A stretch of DNA of 64,000 nt, taken from assembly GCA_027488755.1 (NCBI GenBank), contig JAIYAZ010000135.1, positions 1-64,000 on the forward strand. The letters are read 5' to 3'. This DNA comes from Verrucomicrobiaceae bacterium (GTDB lineage Bacteria; Verrucomicrobiota; Verrucomicrobiia; Chthoniobacterales; JAATET01). Position 1 is the first letter of the stretch. The number at the start of each line of letters is the position of its first letter. The notes beneath the pieces are model-generated. The model was not told the DNA's origin, ran no database searches, and saw nothing but the letters and a program-made list of their open reading frames with translations. Position numbers and translations under genes: made by a program. This document shows positions 15,481 through 25,820 of this stretch, one piece after another.

Positions 15481-17675
15481 ACGCATCTTCCGTGCTGGCC
15501 CGGGGCGCGACCGTGGCGCTGATTGGCAATCCGAATACGGGGAAGACGACGCTGTTCAACCGGCTGACGGGCGCGCGACAGCGGGTGGGAAATTACCCGG
15601 GCGTGACGGTGACGCGGAAGACGGGCGTGCTGTCGCTGGACGGCGGGGACGTGACGGTGGTGGATTTGCCGGGGGTGTATTCGCTGGCGGCGACGTCGCC
15701 GGATGAGCGCATCGCGATTGAGTCCCTGCAGGGCTGGGCTGAGACGGCACCGGACGTAATCGTGTGCGTGGTGGATGCGACGCATCTGCGGCGGAGTTTG
15801 TTTCTGGCGCGGCAGCTCGCGGACCTGGGGCGGCCGCTGGTGATTGCGCTGAATTTTTCGGATGAGCTGCGGGCGAAGGGCGTGACGATTGACGCGACGC
15901 GGCTGGCGGAGCGGCTGGGCGCGCCGGTGGTGGCGATCGCGGCGCGCCAGGGAGAGAACGTCGAGGGGCTGCGGCAGGCGATCGCGGAGGCGCTGGAGCG
16001 GCCGGCGGCGTCGGCGCGGCCGCAGTGGCCGGCGAGCGTGGGCGAGGCGGTGGAGCTGCTGCGCGGGGAGTTGGACCGGCGCGGGGGCGAGAGCCTGGAG
16101 GATGCGATTTTGCGGCGGTTGTTGTTTGAGGATGATCACGCGCTGCTGGCGCGGGTGGGCGTGGCGCGGCCGGAGTGCGCGCCGCTGCTGGACCGCGTGC
16201 GGCGGCCGATCCGCGCGGCGGGGATGCATCCGCTGGCGGCGGAGGCGCTGGTGCATTACCGGTTCATCGACGGGGTGCTGGAGGAGGTGGTCGGTCAAGG
16301 GCCCGCGGGGCGCGTGCCGGCGACGGAGCGGATCGACCGCGTGCTGACCCATCGGGCGAGCGGGTTGGCGATCTTTGCGGGGCTGATGTTTTTGGTGTTC
16401 CAGGCGATCTACACGTTTGCGACGCCGGCGATGGATTTGATCGAGGCGGCGACGGGCGCGGTGCGGGACTGGGTCGCGCCGCTGCTGGCGGGGACGCCGA
16501 TGTTTCAGTCGCTGGTGTGCGACGGGGTGATCGCGGGCGCGGGCGGGGTGGTGGTGTTTCTGCCGCAGATTTTCCTGCTGTTTTTCTTCATCGCGCTGCT
16601 GGAGGACACGGGTTACCTGGCGCGGACGGCGTTTCTGATGGACCGGCTGTTCGGCTGGTGCGGGCTGAACGGCAAGAGCTTCGTGCCGCTGCTGTCGAGC
16701 TACGCGTGCGCGGTGCCGGGCGTGCTGGCGACGCGGACGATCGAGGATCCGAAGGCGCGGTTGCTGACGATTCTGGTCGCGCCGCTGATGAGCTGCTCGG
16801 CGCGGCTGCCGGTGTATGTGCTGATGATCGGCGCGTTCATCGAGCCGGCGTATGGGGCGGCGGTGGCGGCGCTGACGTTGTTTGCGATGCACGTGATCGG
16901 GCTGGCGGTGGCGCTGCCGGCGGCGTGGTTTTTCAACCGGCGGGTGCTGAAGATTCGCGTGCAGCCGTTCCTGATCGAGCTGCCGCCGTATCGGTGGCCG
17001 CATCCGCGCGACGTGCTGTGGCGGATGTGGGAGGGCGGGCGCGAGTTCCTGCTGCGGGCGGGGACGGTGATCCTGGCGCTGAGCGTGATCGTGTGGGCGC
17101 TTCTGTATTTCCCGCGGTCGCCGCAGGTGGAGACGACGGCGCGGGCGGCGTTCGCGGCGGAGCAGGGGCTGGCCGCGGAGGCGCTGACAGCGCGGCTGGC
17201 GGCGGGCGACGAGGAGCTCCAGCGGGAGCTGGATCGCGACGTGTCGGCGGCCTACATCGAGCAGAGTTTCCTGGGCCGGGTGGGCAAGGCGGTGCAGCCG
17301 ATTTTTGCGCCCGCGGGGTTTGACTGGAAGATCACGGTCGGTGTGCTGGCGAGTTTCCCGGCGCGGGAGGTGATCGTGTCGACGCTGGGGATCATTTACC
17401 ACCTCGGCGACGAGGCCGATGAGGACAGCCTGCGCGGGGCGCTGGGGCGGGCGAAGTGGACGGAGGGGCCGTTGGCGGGGCAGGCGGTGTTCACGGTGGC
17501 GACGGCGTTGTCGGTGATGGTGTTCTTCGCGTTTTGCATGCAGTGCGGATCGACGCTGGCGGTGATCGCGCGCGAGGCGGGGCGGGGCTGGGCGGTGTTT
17601 TCGTTTGTGTACCTCACCGGGCTGGCGTGGCTGGCGGCGGTGCTCACGTTTCAAATCGCGGTCCGGCTGATATGA
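15477..17675 (+). CDS. feoB: Ferrous iron transporter B
   Basis: 732 aa from ATG 15477, inside the longer track frame. An N-terminal G domain (GNPNTGKTTLFN, DLPGVYSL) and GDI helices are followed by a polytopic Gate domain with the conserved LEDTGYLARTAF, SYACAVPGVLATRTI and SCSARLPVYVLMIGAF segments and the ASFPAREVIVSTLG motif. It is the inner-membrane Fe(II) permease driven or gated by GTP. Overlaps of 4 bp with feoA and of TATGA type with the downstream gene indicate a three-gene operon. Confidence 0.96.
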   Translation: MNASSVLARGATVALIGNPNTGKTTLFNRLTGARQRVGNYPGVTVTRKTGVLSLDGGDVTVVDLPGVYSLAATSPDERIAIESLQGWAETAPDVIVCVVDATHLRRSLFLARQLADLGRPLVIALNFSDELRAKGVTIDATRLAERLGAPVVAIAARQGENVEGLRQAIAEALERPAASARPQWPASVGEAVELLRGELDRRGGESLEDAILRRLLFEDDHALLARVGVARPECAPLLDRVRRPIRAAGMHPLAAEALVHYRFIDGVLEEVVGQGPAGRVPATERIDRVLTHRASGLAIFAGLMFLVFQAIYTFATPAMDLIEAATGAVRDWVAPLLAGTPMFQSLVCDGVIAGAGGVVVFLPQIFLLFFFIALLEDTGYLARTAFLMDRLFGWCGLNGKSFVPLLSSYACAVPGVLATRTIEDPKARLLTILVAPLMSCSARLPVYVLMIGAFIEPAYGAAVAALTLFAMHVIGLAVALPAAWFFNRRVLKIRVQPFLIELPPYRWPHPRDVLWRMWEGGREFLLRAGTVILALSVIVWALLYFPRSPQVETTARAAFAAEQGLAAEALTARLAAGDEELQRELDRDVSAAYIEQSFLGRVGKAVQPIFAPAGFDWKITVGVLASFPAREVIVSTLGIIYHLGDEADEDSLRGALGRAKWTEGPLAGQAVFTVATALSVMVFFAFCMQCGSTLAVIAREAGRGWAVFSFVYLTGLAWLAAVLTFQIAVRLI

Positions 17676-17875
17676 ACGCGGCGGATCTTTTGCTGGTGGG
17701 CGGCGCTGTGGGGGCGGCGGGGTGGTTTGCGTGGCGCGCGCTGGTGGGCCGGCGGCGCAAGTCGGGGGGGTGCCACTCCGGCGGCGGGGACGGGGCGGTG
17801 AGCTCGTGCGCGGGCTGCCAGGCGACGCTGCACCGGAAGACGCCGGGCGCGGAGGCCGGGCGGGGGACGCGTTGA
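17672..17875 (+). CDS. FeoB-associated Cys-rich membrane protein
   Basis: 67 aa starting MNAADLLLVGGAVGAAGWFAWRALV, a single TM helix, then a basic stretch and a Cys-containing tail (SGGCHSGGGDGAVSSCAGC). Size, position directly after feoB with a 4-bp overlap, and the TM-plus-CxnCxxC layout match the FeoB-associated family, a FeoC-like accessory in many bacteria. It is embedded in a longer track ORF, 17456..17875. The cysteines might bind iron or sense redox state. Confidence 0.85.
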   Translation: MNAADLLLVGGAVGAAGWFAWRALVGRRRKSGGCHSGGGDGAVSSCAGCQATLHRKTPGAEAGRGTR

Positions 17876-17925
17876 TCCGGCATTGCGCCAGATAAAAGCT
17901 CGCTTAAGCTGCTCGTTCCCTCGTC

Positions 17926-19782
17926 ATGCCGCTGCTCGCCCGCCTCGTTGCCCTTTTTGCCGTCGCCGCCACCGCCGTGGCGCAGGATCTTCCGGTGGAC
18001 CCGGCCGCTCCGGTGGACAATCCCAAGCCGACGTGGGAGACGCAGAAACAGGCGCGGACGTGGCAGCTCGACATCCCGGCGCCGCGCGGGCTCATCACGG
18101 ACCGCAACGGGAAGCCGCTCGCGCAGACGCGGCTGAGCTACAATCTCGCGATCAGTTTTCCGACGCCGCTGGACATGAGCGACGAGCAGGTGCTGGCCTT
18201 TGCGCGGCAGCAGGTGACGATGGCGAAGGGGTTGCTCGGCCGCGAGATCGCGCTGAACGAAAAGTCCGTTCTCGACCACTACCGCAACCGCGGCGTGCTG
18301 CCCTACGACATCGCGGAGGACCTCAAGCCGCAGGAAATGGCGGTGCTGGAGAAGGGCGTGACCTCGACGCTGATCCTGCGCCAGACCTACGTGCGGTTCT
18401 ACCCGGAGAACGCGTTGGGCGGGCACATCATCGGCTACGTCGGGAGAGTGGCCCCGCTGTCGCTGCGGCCGATTGAGAACGGCGACGTGATTTTCCCGCA
18501 GACCGAGGGCCGCGAGGGGCTGGAGCAGATTTACGACACGGAGCTGCGGGGTCAGCCGGGCAAGATGCACGTGACCTTTAACGCGGAGGGGCGGAAGACC
18601 TCGGAGCGGATCGTGCGGCCGCCGGTGCCGGGGTTGAACGTGATCACGACGCTGGACCGCGACCTCCAGGCGATCTGCGAGGACGTGCTGGCGAAGAACG
18701 CGAAGCGCGGGGCGATCGTGCTGATCGATCCGAACACGGGCGAGATTCTCGCGCTGGCGTCGTGGCCGACGTTTGATCCGAACATGTTCGTGCCGTTTGT
18801 GGATGCGGCGCGGTTCAAGGCCGCGCAGGAGGATCCCGCCGTGCCGCTGCTGCCGCGGGCGTTTCGTTCGGCGTATCCGCCGGGCTCGACGTTCAAGACC
18901 TTCGTGGGGTTGGCGGGGCTGGAGGACGGGAAGATCAAGCCCGGGACGGAGTTCGGCTGCCCGACCTCGATTGCGGTGGGCAACTTTGTGTTTCGCAACT
19001 GGAAGAAGGTGGACGCGGGTTCGCTGAATTTCGTCCAGGCGCTGACGCAGTCGTGCAACACGTGGTTTTACCAGGCGGGGCTGAAGATGGGCTCGAAGCC
19101 GATCATTGAGTGGTCGACGAAGCTCGGGCTCGGGCAGCGCACGGGTCTGCCGCTGAAGGGCGAGGAGCGGGGCAACATCCCGAACGACGACTACATGCTG
19201 CGGGTGCACAAGCGGAAGATTCTGCAGGGCGACGTGGCGAACATGTCCATCGGGCAGGGCGACATTCTCATCACGCCGCTGCAAATGGCGCAGGCGCTGG
19301 GCGTGATCGCGAACGGCGGTCGGTTCCACCAGACGCGGCTGGTGATGCAGCTCCAGAGCCTGGATAACAAGGTCGTCGCGGCGTATCCGGACCGCGTGCG
19401 GGCGGAGTTGCCGATCCAGCCGGAGATCATGGATCAGCTCCGCAAGGCGCTGATTGGCGTGACGGAGAGCGGGAGCGGCACGGCGCATCGGGCGCAGGTG
19501 AAGGGGATTCACGTTGCGGGCAAGACGGGCACGGCGCAGTGGGGTCCGACCGAGCGGCAGCGGACGGCGGCGTGGTTCACGGGTTTTGCGCCGGCGGAGA
19601 ATCCGCGTTACGCCTTTGCGGCGGTTTACGAGGGCGAGCCGGGAGACAACGACGTGCACGGCGGTTCGCACGCGGCGCCGTTGATCGGCAAGGTGCTCAA
19701 GCAGGTGTTTGCGCCGACGAAGGCGGCCGAAGACGCGGAGAAAACGGACGAGGCGGAGCCGCCGGCGGACGAGTCGAACTGA
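17926..19782 (+). CDS. mrdA: Penicillin-binding protein 2 (transpeptidase)
   Basis: Class B PBP of the elongasome, cross-linking lateral-wall peptidoglycan. 618 aa. Dimerisation-type domain: PRGLITDRNGKPLAQTRLSYN. Transpeptidase domain: catalytic S321 in PPGSTFKTF, SxN as S376-C-N378, and KTG at K533 (AGKTGTAQW). The N-terminus MPLLARLVALFAVAATAVAQ reads as a cleavable signal peptide rather than the usual uncleaved anchor. No rodA or mreBCD is adjacent. The charged C-terminal tail (EDAEKTDEAEPP) is low-complexity. Confidence 0.93.
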   Translation: MPLLARLVALFAVAATAVAQDLPVDPAAPVDNPKPTWETQKQARTWQLDIPAPRGLITDRNGKPLAQTRLSYNLAISFPTPLDMSDEQVLAFARQQVTMAKGLLGREIALNEKSVLDHYRNRGVLPYDIAEDLKPQEMAVLEKGVTSTLILRQTYVRFYPENALGGHIIGYVGRVAPLSLRPIENGDVIFPQTEGREGLEQIYDTELRGQPGKMHVTFNAEGRKTSERIVRPPVPGLNVITTLDRDLQAICEDVLAKNAKRGAIVLIDPNTGEILALASWPTFDPNMFVPFVDAARFKAAQEDPAVPLLPRAFRSAYPPGSTFKTFVGLAGLEDGKIKPGTEFGCPTSIAVGNFVFRNWKKVDAGSLNFVQALTQSCNTWFYQAGLKMGSKPIIEWSTKLGLGQRTGLPLKGEERGNIPNDDYMLRVHKRKILQGDVANMSIGQGDILITPLQMAQALGVIANGGRFHQTRLVMQLQSLDNKVVAAYPDRVRAELPIQPEIMDQLRKALIGVTESGSGTAHRAQVKGIHVAGKTGTAQWGPTERQRTAAWFTGFAPAENPRYAFAAVYEGEPGDNDVHGGSHAAPLIGKVLKQVFAPTKAAEDAEKTDEAEPPADESN

Positions 19783-19785
19783 AGA

Positions 19786-19804
19786 AAGTCACAATTTGTG
19801 GCTT
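19786..19804. promoter_or_regulatory. Imperfect 19-bp palindrome upstream of the phosphoesterase
   Basis: AAGTCACAATTTGTGGCTT: arms AAG-n-CACAA and TTGTG-n-CTT around one base. It lies in the 55-bp spacer after the PBP2 stop, about 35 bp before the phosphoesterase ATG. It has no U-tract, so an operator is likelier than a terminator. Confidence 0.4.
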
Positions 19805-19837
19805 GAGATTGAATGGTTCGCTCTTTAATGGCGGGCC

Positions 19838-21106
19838 ATGCGTCGAGCGATTCCCGTCCTTTTTGGCGTCCTCCTTCTGGGCGGAAACATCCTGCGAGCG
19901 ATTCCGGCTTACGACCACGTGGTCGTGGTGGTCTGTGAGAACCACGGATATGCCGAAATCAAAAGAGCGAACGCCTCCTTCATTAATTCGGTGCTCCGAC
20001 CGCAGGCGGCCGATGTGCTGGCCTATGGCATCCAGCACCCCAGCCAGCCGAATTACTACTGGCTCTTTTCCGGCTCGAACCAGCGGATCACGACCGATAC
20101 TGCCCCGACCAAACCGCAGTTTACCGCTCCCAATCTCTATTCAAGGCTCCGGGAGGCGGGGTTGAACTTCCGAGGCTACGCGGGCGACTATCCCGGGCCG
20201 GCCCAACGCTACCAGAGCCAGGGAGATTACGCCGTCCGGCACCTGCCGTGGCTGGGATTCCAGAAGATCCCCGCGGGGGTGACGATCGATGCTAAGGATT
20301 TTCCCTCGAATGCCAAGGGGTTCAAGAAACTGCCCACGGTGAGCTTCGTGGTCCCCTCTCTGCTGCACGACATGCATGACTATGTCCCCGGTAAAGACGT
20401 GGAAAATGCCCAGGAATCGGCCCTCGCCATTTTTAACGGGGACAAATGGCTGCGCGAGAACCTCGCGGCCTACCTGAAGTGGGCCCGCAGTCACAACAGC
20501 CTCCTCATTCTCACGTTTGACGAGGATTCGACGGCCGACTGGGTCACGCCGCCGCTCACGTTCAAGAATCCCAGCGGATTTACCAGCCCGGATTTGGGGC
20601 CCGTGAATGGGTCGTCCTCCAACGGCACGCTGGTTTCCAGCGGCCCGAACCGGATCACCGTGCTCTTCGCCGGCGCGCATGTCCGGCCCGGGAAGTTCAA
20701 CAACGGCGGGGCGGGAATCACGAACGTGAACGTCCTGCGCACGATCGAGGCGTTTTATGATTTACGGCCCTGCGGCGGCCAGGCTCCGCTCGCCCGGAAG
20801 GCCGGAATCACGAACGGCCCCGTGCAGGGTATCTTCGCGTCGCCTAATCCGCGGGTGCGGGTAACCGGCCCGGTGCGCGAACTGGCCGGCGGGCGCGTGC
20901 AGCTTCGCGGCATGGCGGACGATACGGCGGGCCGACTGGCGGTGGTCAAGGTGAAGATCAACAACGGTCCTTACCAGAGTTTGAGCGGAACGGACCAATG
21001 GTCCTGCCGGCTCGTGCTGCGTCCGGGCATGAACCGGATTCGCTTTCAGGCCTTCGACCGGGACGGCACGGGGTCGGCGCTCGCGTCGGTCGATGTCGTG
21101 AGGTAG
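19838..21106 (+). CDS. Secreted phosphoesterase (acid phosphatase/phospholipase C type) with Ig-like tail
   Basis: 422 aa. Signal peptide MRRAIPVLFGVLLLGGNILRA. The catalytic domain carries hallmarks of the PF04185 phosphoesterases: YDHVVVVVCENHGYAEI with the metal/nucleophile region, QPNYYWLFSGSN, a central YVPGKDV, and LLILTFDEDST. The last 90 residues (VRVTGPVRELAGGRVQLRG...) look like an Ig-like beta domain, similar in style to the tail of the secreted protein at 41413. Codon endings are more mixed and less G-biased than neighbouring plus-strand genes. Its 3' end overlaps the convergent GH5 gene by 61 bp. Confidence 0.85.
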   Translation: MRRAIPVLFGVLLLGGNILRAIPAYDHVVVVVCENHGYAEIKRANASFINSVLRPQAADVLAYGIQHPSQPNYYWLFSGSNQRITTDTAPTKPQFTAPNLYSRLREAGLNFRGYAGDYPGPAQRYQSQGDYAVRHLPWLGFQKIPAGVTIDAKDFPSNAKGFKKLPTVSFVVPSLLHDMHDYVPGKDVENAQESALAIFNGDKWLRENLAAYLKWARSHNSLLILTFDEDSTADWVTPPLTFKNPSGFTSPDLGPVNGSSSNGTLVSSGPNRITVLFAGAHVRPGKFNNGGAGITNVNVLRTIEAFYDLRPCGGQAPLARKAGITNGPVQGIFASPNPRVRVTGPVRELAGGRVQLRGMADDTAGRLAVVKVKINNGPYQSLSGTDQWSCRLVLRPGMNRIRFQAFDRDGTGSALASVDVVR

Positions 21107-22272
21107 CGGGATTTTCTCCCCGCGAGGCGGCGGACGCAGAACCACGCGAAGCCCGCCAGCAGGAGGAGGCCAAAGACGCCGGGCTCGGGCACGAGGTAGG
21201 GGGCGAGCACGGCGAGTTGCGGGGCGGTCGAGCCGTCGGTGAGCGGGTTCACGCTGAGGTGGTAGCGGTCGTTGTCGGTCGCGCCATCCCACCAGGGGCC
21301 GCCGGCCCAGAGCGCCCAGCCGAGCCAGACGTCGGCATTTTGCTCGATGTGGGTGACGCCGTTGAACATGGCCTGGACGCCGAGTTCGGAGGCGGGGGTG
21401 CCGATTTCGCCGAGGAAGCCGCGGAGGTTGTTGAGGCGGAGCCAGTCGGTGAAGGGGGCGAGTTTTTCGGCGGCGACGGTGGCGCTTTCGACGTTGCTGG
21501 ACTGGCCGGAGTAGTCGGTGGTGAAGTCCTCGCCGGGGGTGTTGGGGTCCTCGTCGTTGTTGACGTATTGGTGGACCTCGAAGGCGAGGTTGTTGCCGGG
21601 GTCGTGGATGTTGAGCAGGGCGGTGGCGTTCGGCGTGCCATACCAGCTTTGGAACCAGCTGTGGGCGCCGGAGAAGCCGTTGCCCTGGACGAGGGCGAGG
21701 TTGGTCGCGCCGGTGGCGCGGATGGCGGCGAGGGCGTCGTTCGTGGTGCTCACGACGGTCTCGGTGAGCATGGTGTGCGGCTCGTTCATGAGGCCGAAGA
21801 CGACGCGGTTGTTCGCCTTGAACTCGGTGGCGAGGCGGGTCCAGAGGTCGGAGAACTGCGACGAGGGCAGTTCGGGCGTGCCGAGGACACGGACTTCGGT
21901 GGGGGTGAGGAAGCGGGCGTAGTTGTGGACGTCGAGGATGACGTGGGCGCCGAGGCCGGTGGCGTAGTTGACGACGCTGCTGAGGCGGGCGAGTTCCGCG
22001 GCGTCGAGCGCGCCGCCGGGCATGGGCTGGAGGCGTTCCCAGCGGAAGGGGATACGGAAGGTGTTGAGGCCGACGCCGGTGAAATAGTCGAAATACGCGG
22101 GGTCGGCGTAGGTGTAGTCGGTGCCGGCGATGCCGGGGAGCTGGTTCAGCGAGGGGTCGGTGTCGCTGTAGTGGCCGAACTCGGCGGCGGAGAGATTGAC
22201 GCCGCGAAATTCCAGGGCCGCCGTCGCGTTCGCGACGGTGAGCGCAAGGAGGAGGGCGGCGAGCCGGGGCAT
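21046..22272 (-). CDS. GH5-family cellulase/endoglucanase with PEP-CTERM signal
   Basis: 408 aa. Signal peptide MPRLAALLLALTVANATA, then a TIM-barrel glycosidase: FRGVNLSAAEF, FRIPFRWERLQP, acid/base Glu in FGLMNEPHT, and nucleophile Glu in RGFLGEIGTP. Near the C-terminus VPEPGVFGLLLLAGFAWFCVRR is a PEP-CTERM sorting signal, implying exosortase-dependent envelope sorting. About 20 residues follow the Arg cluster, which is unusual, and they are encoded by antisense of the phosphoesterase 3' end. It probably hydrolyses beta-glucans; the GH1 enzyme at 34970 could finish the oligosaccharides. Confidence 0.9.
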   Translation of the reverse strand: MPRLAALLLALTVANATAALEFRGVNLSAAEFGHYSDTDPSLNQLPGIAGTDYTYADPAYFDYFTGVGLNTFRIPFRWERLQPMPGGALDAAELARLSSVVNYATGLGAHVILDVHNYARFLTPTEVRVLGTPELPSSQFSDLWTRLATEFKANNRVVFGLMNEPHTMLTETVVSTTNDALAAIRATGATNLALVQGNGFSGAHSWFQSWYGTPNATALLNIHDPGNNLAFEVHQYVNNDEDPNTPGEDFTTDYSGQSSNVESATVAAEKLAPFTDWLRLNNLRGFLGEIGTPASELGVQAMFNGVTHIEQNADVWLGWALWAGGPWWDGATDNDRYHLSVNPLTDGSTAPQLAVLAPYLVPEPGVFGLLLLAGFAWFCVRRLAGRKSRYLTTSTDASADPVPSRSKA

Positions 22273-22339
22273 GACGCCCCAATATTCACCGCGCCCGCGC
22301 TCCGGGCAAGCGCGCCCAGAGCGGGAAGGCGGGACGGCG

Positions 22340-25108
<2,769 letters not shown>

Positions 25109-25223
25109 GGTGGGAAATAGGAAGCGGGTTTTATGCCGGGGCGGCAAGGGAAAATCGGGGCGGTGGGCGGTGGGGCGGGGCAATTGTTTGTCGGGGCGGG
25201 GGCCGGGTGGTAGAACGAGGGGC

Positions 25224-25784
25224 ATGAACACACGCGGCCTGCTTTTTTCGCTTCTGGTGGTTTTGGCCTTTGCCCCGGCGGGGTGGTCGGCGTCGTCGAA
25301 TGACGCGCGCAACACGGTGGTGGCGGAGATCGCGACGAACCGCGGGCCGTCCTCGGTGACGCTGGTGCGGAAGGGCGATGGCTTCGTGGGGCCGCGGGGC
25401 GAGTATTATCCGAGCTTCCCGTCGAAGAAGACGCTGGAGGCGGTGTATGGCGGCGGCTCGGGATCCTCGTCGCCGAAGCCGACGGCGACGCCGAAATCCA
25501 CGCCGAAGCCGGTGAGCGGAGAGATCACGGTGAAGGCGTTTGAGGGCGGCGTGCGGCTGCTGCGCGACGGGAAGTTTTACCGGGAGATCCGCACGGTGCG
25601 ACCGGACGTGCGCGGCTGGAAGCTGGTGCGGAGCAACTCGGAGATCGTGATCAAGTCGGGGATCGGCCGGGAGCCGGGCATCGTGGAGTTGTTCAACGTG
25701 AGTTCGGGCGAGCGGCTGGGGCGGGTGAAATCAACCGACGTGAAGGACGGGAAGCCGGCCTGGGCGAAGAACTTCGCAGAGTAG
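25224..25784 (+). CDS. Secreted protein of unknown function
   Basis: 186 aa from ATG 25224. Signal peptide [24 protein letters not shown] small region with the motif [21 protein letters not shown] is followed by a Ser/Pro/Thr linker ([16 protein letters not shown]) and a C-terminal beta-rich domain ([25 protein letters not shown]). Divergent from acnA across a 115-bp spacer, convergent with DUF2339. No family recognised. Confidence 0.75.
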   Translation: MNTRGLLFSLLVVLAFAPAGWSASSNDARNTVVAEIATNRGPSSVTLVRKGDGFVGPRGEYYPSFPSKKTLEAVYGGGSGSSSPKPTATPKSTPKPVSGEITVKAFEGGVRLLRDGKFYREIRTVRPDVRGWKLVRSNSEIVIKSGIGREPGIVELFNVSSGERLGRVKSTDVKDGKPAWAKNFAE

Positions 25785-25820
25785 TTCGCGCGGGTTGTTC
25801 GGACGATCGGCCGCCGCCGG

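Noticed and set aside
15462-17654. 730-aa minus-strand ORF antisense to feoB
   Set aside because: Arg/His/Gln-rich low-complexity translation; feoB is unmistakable on the plus strand.
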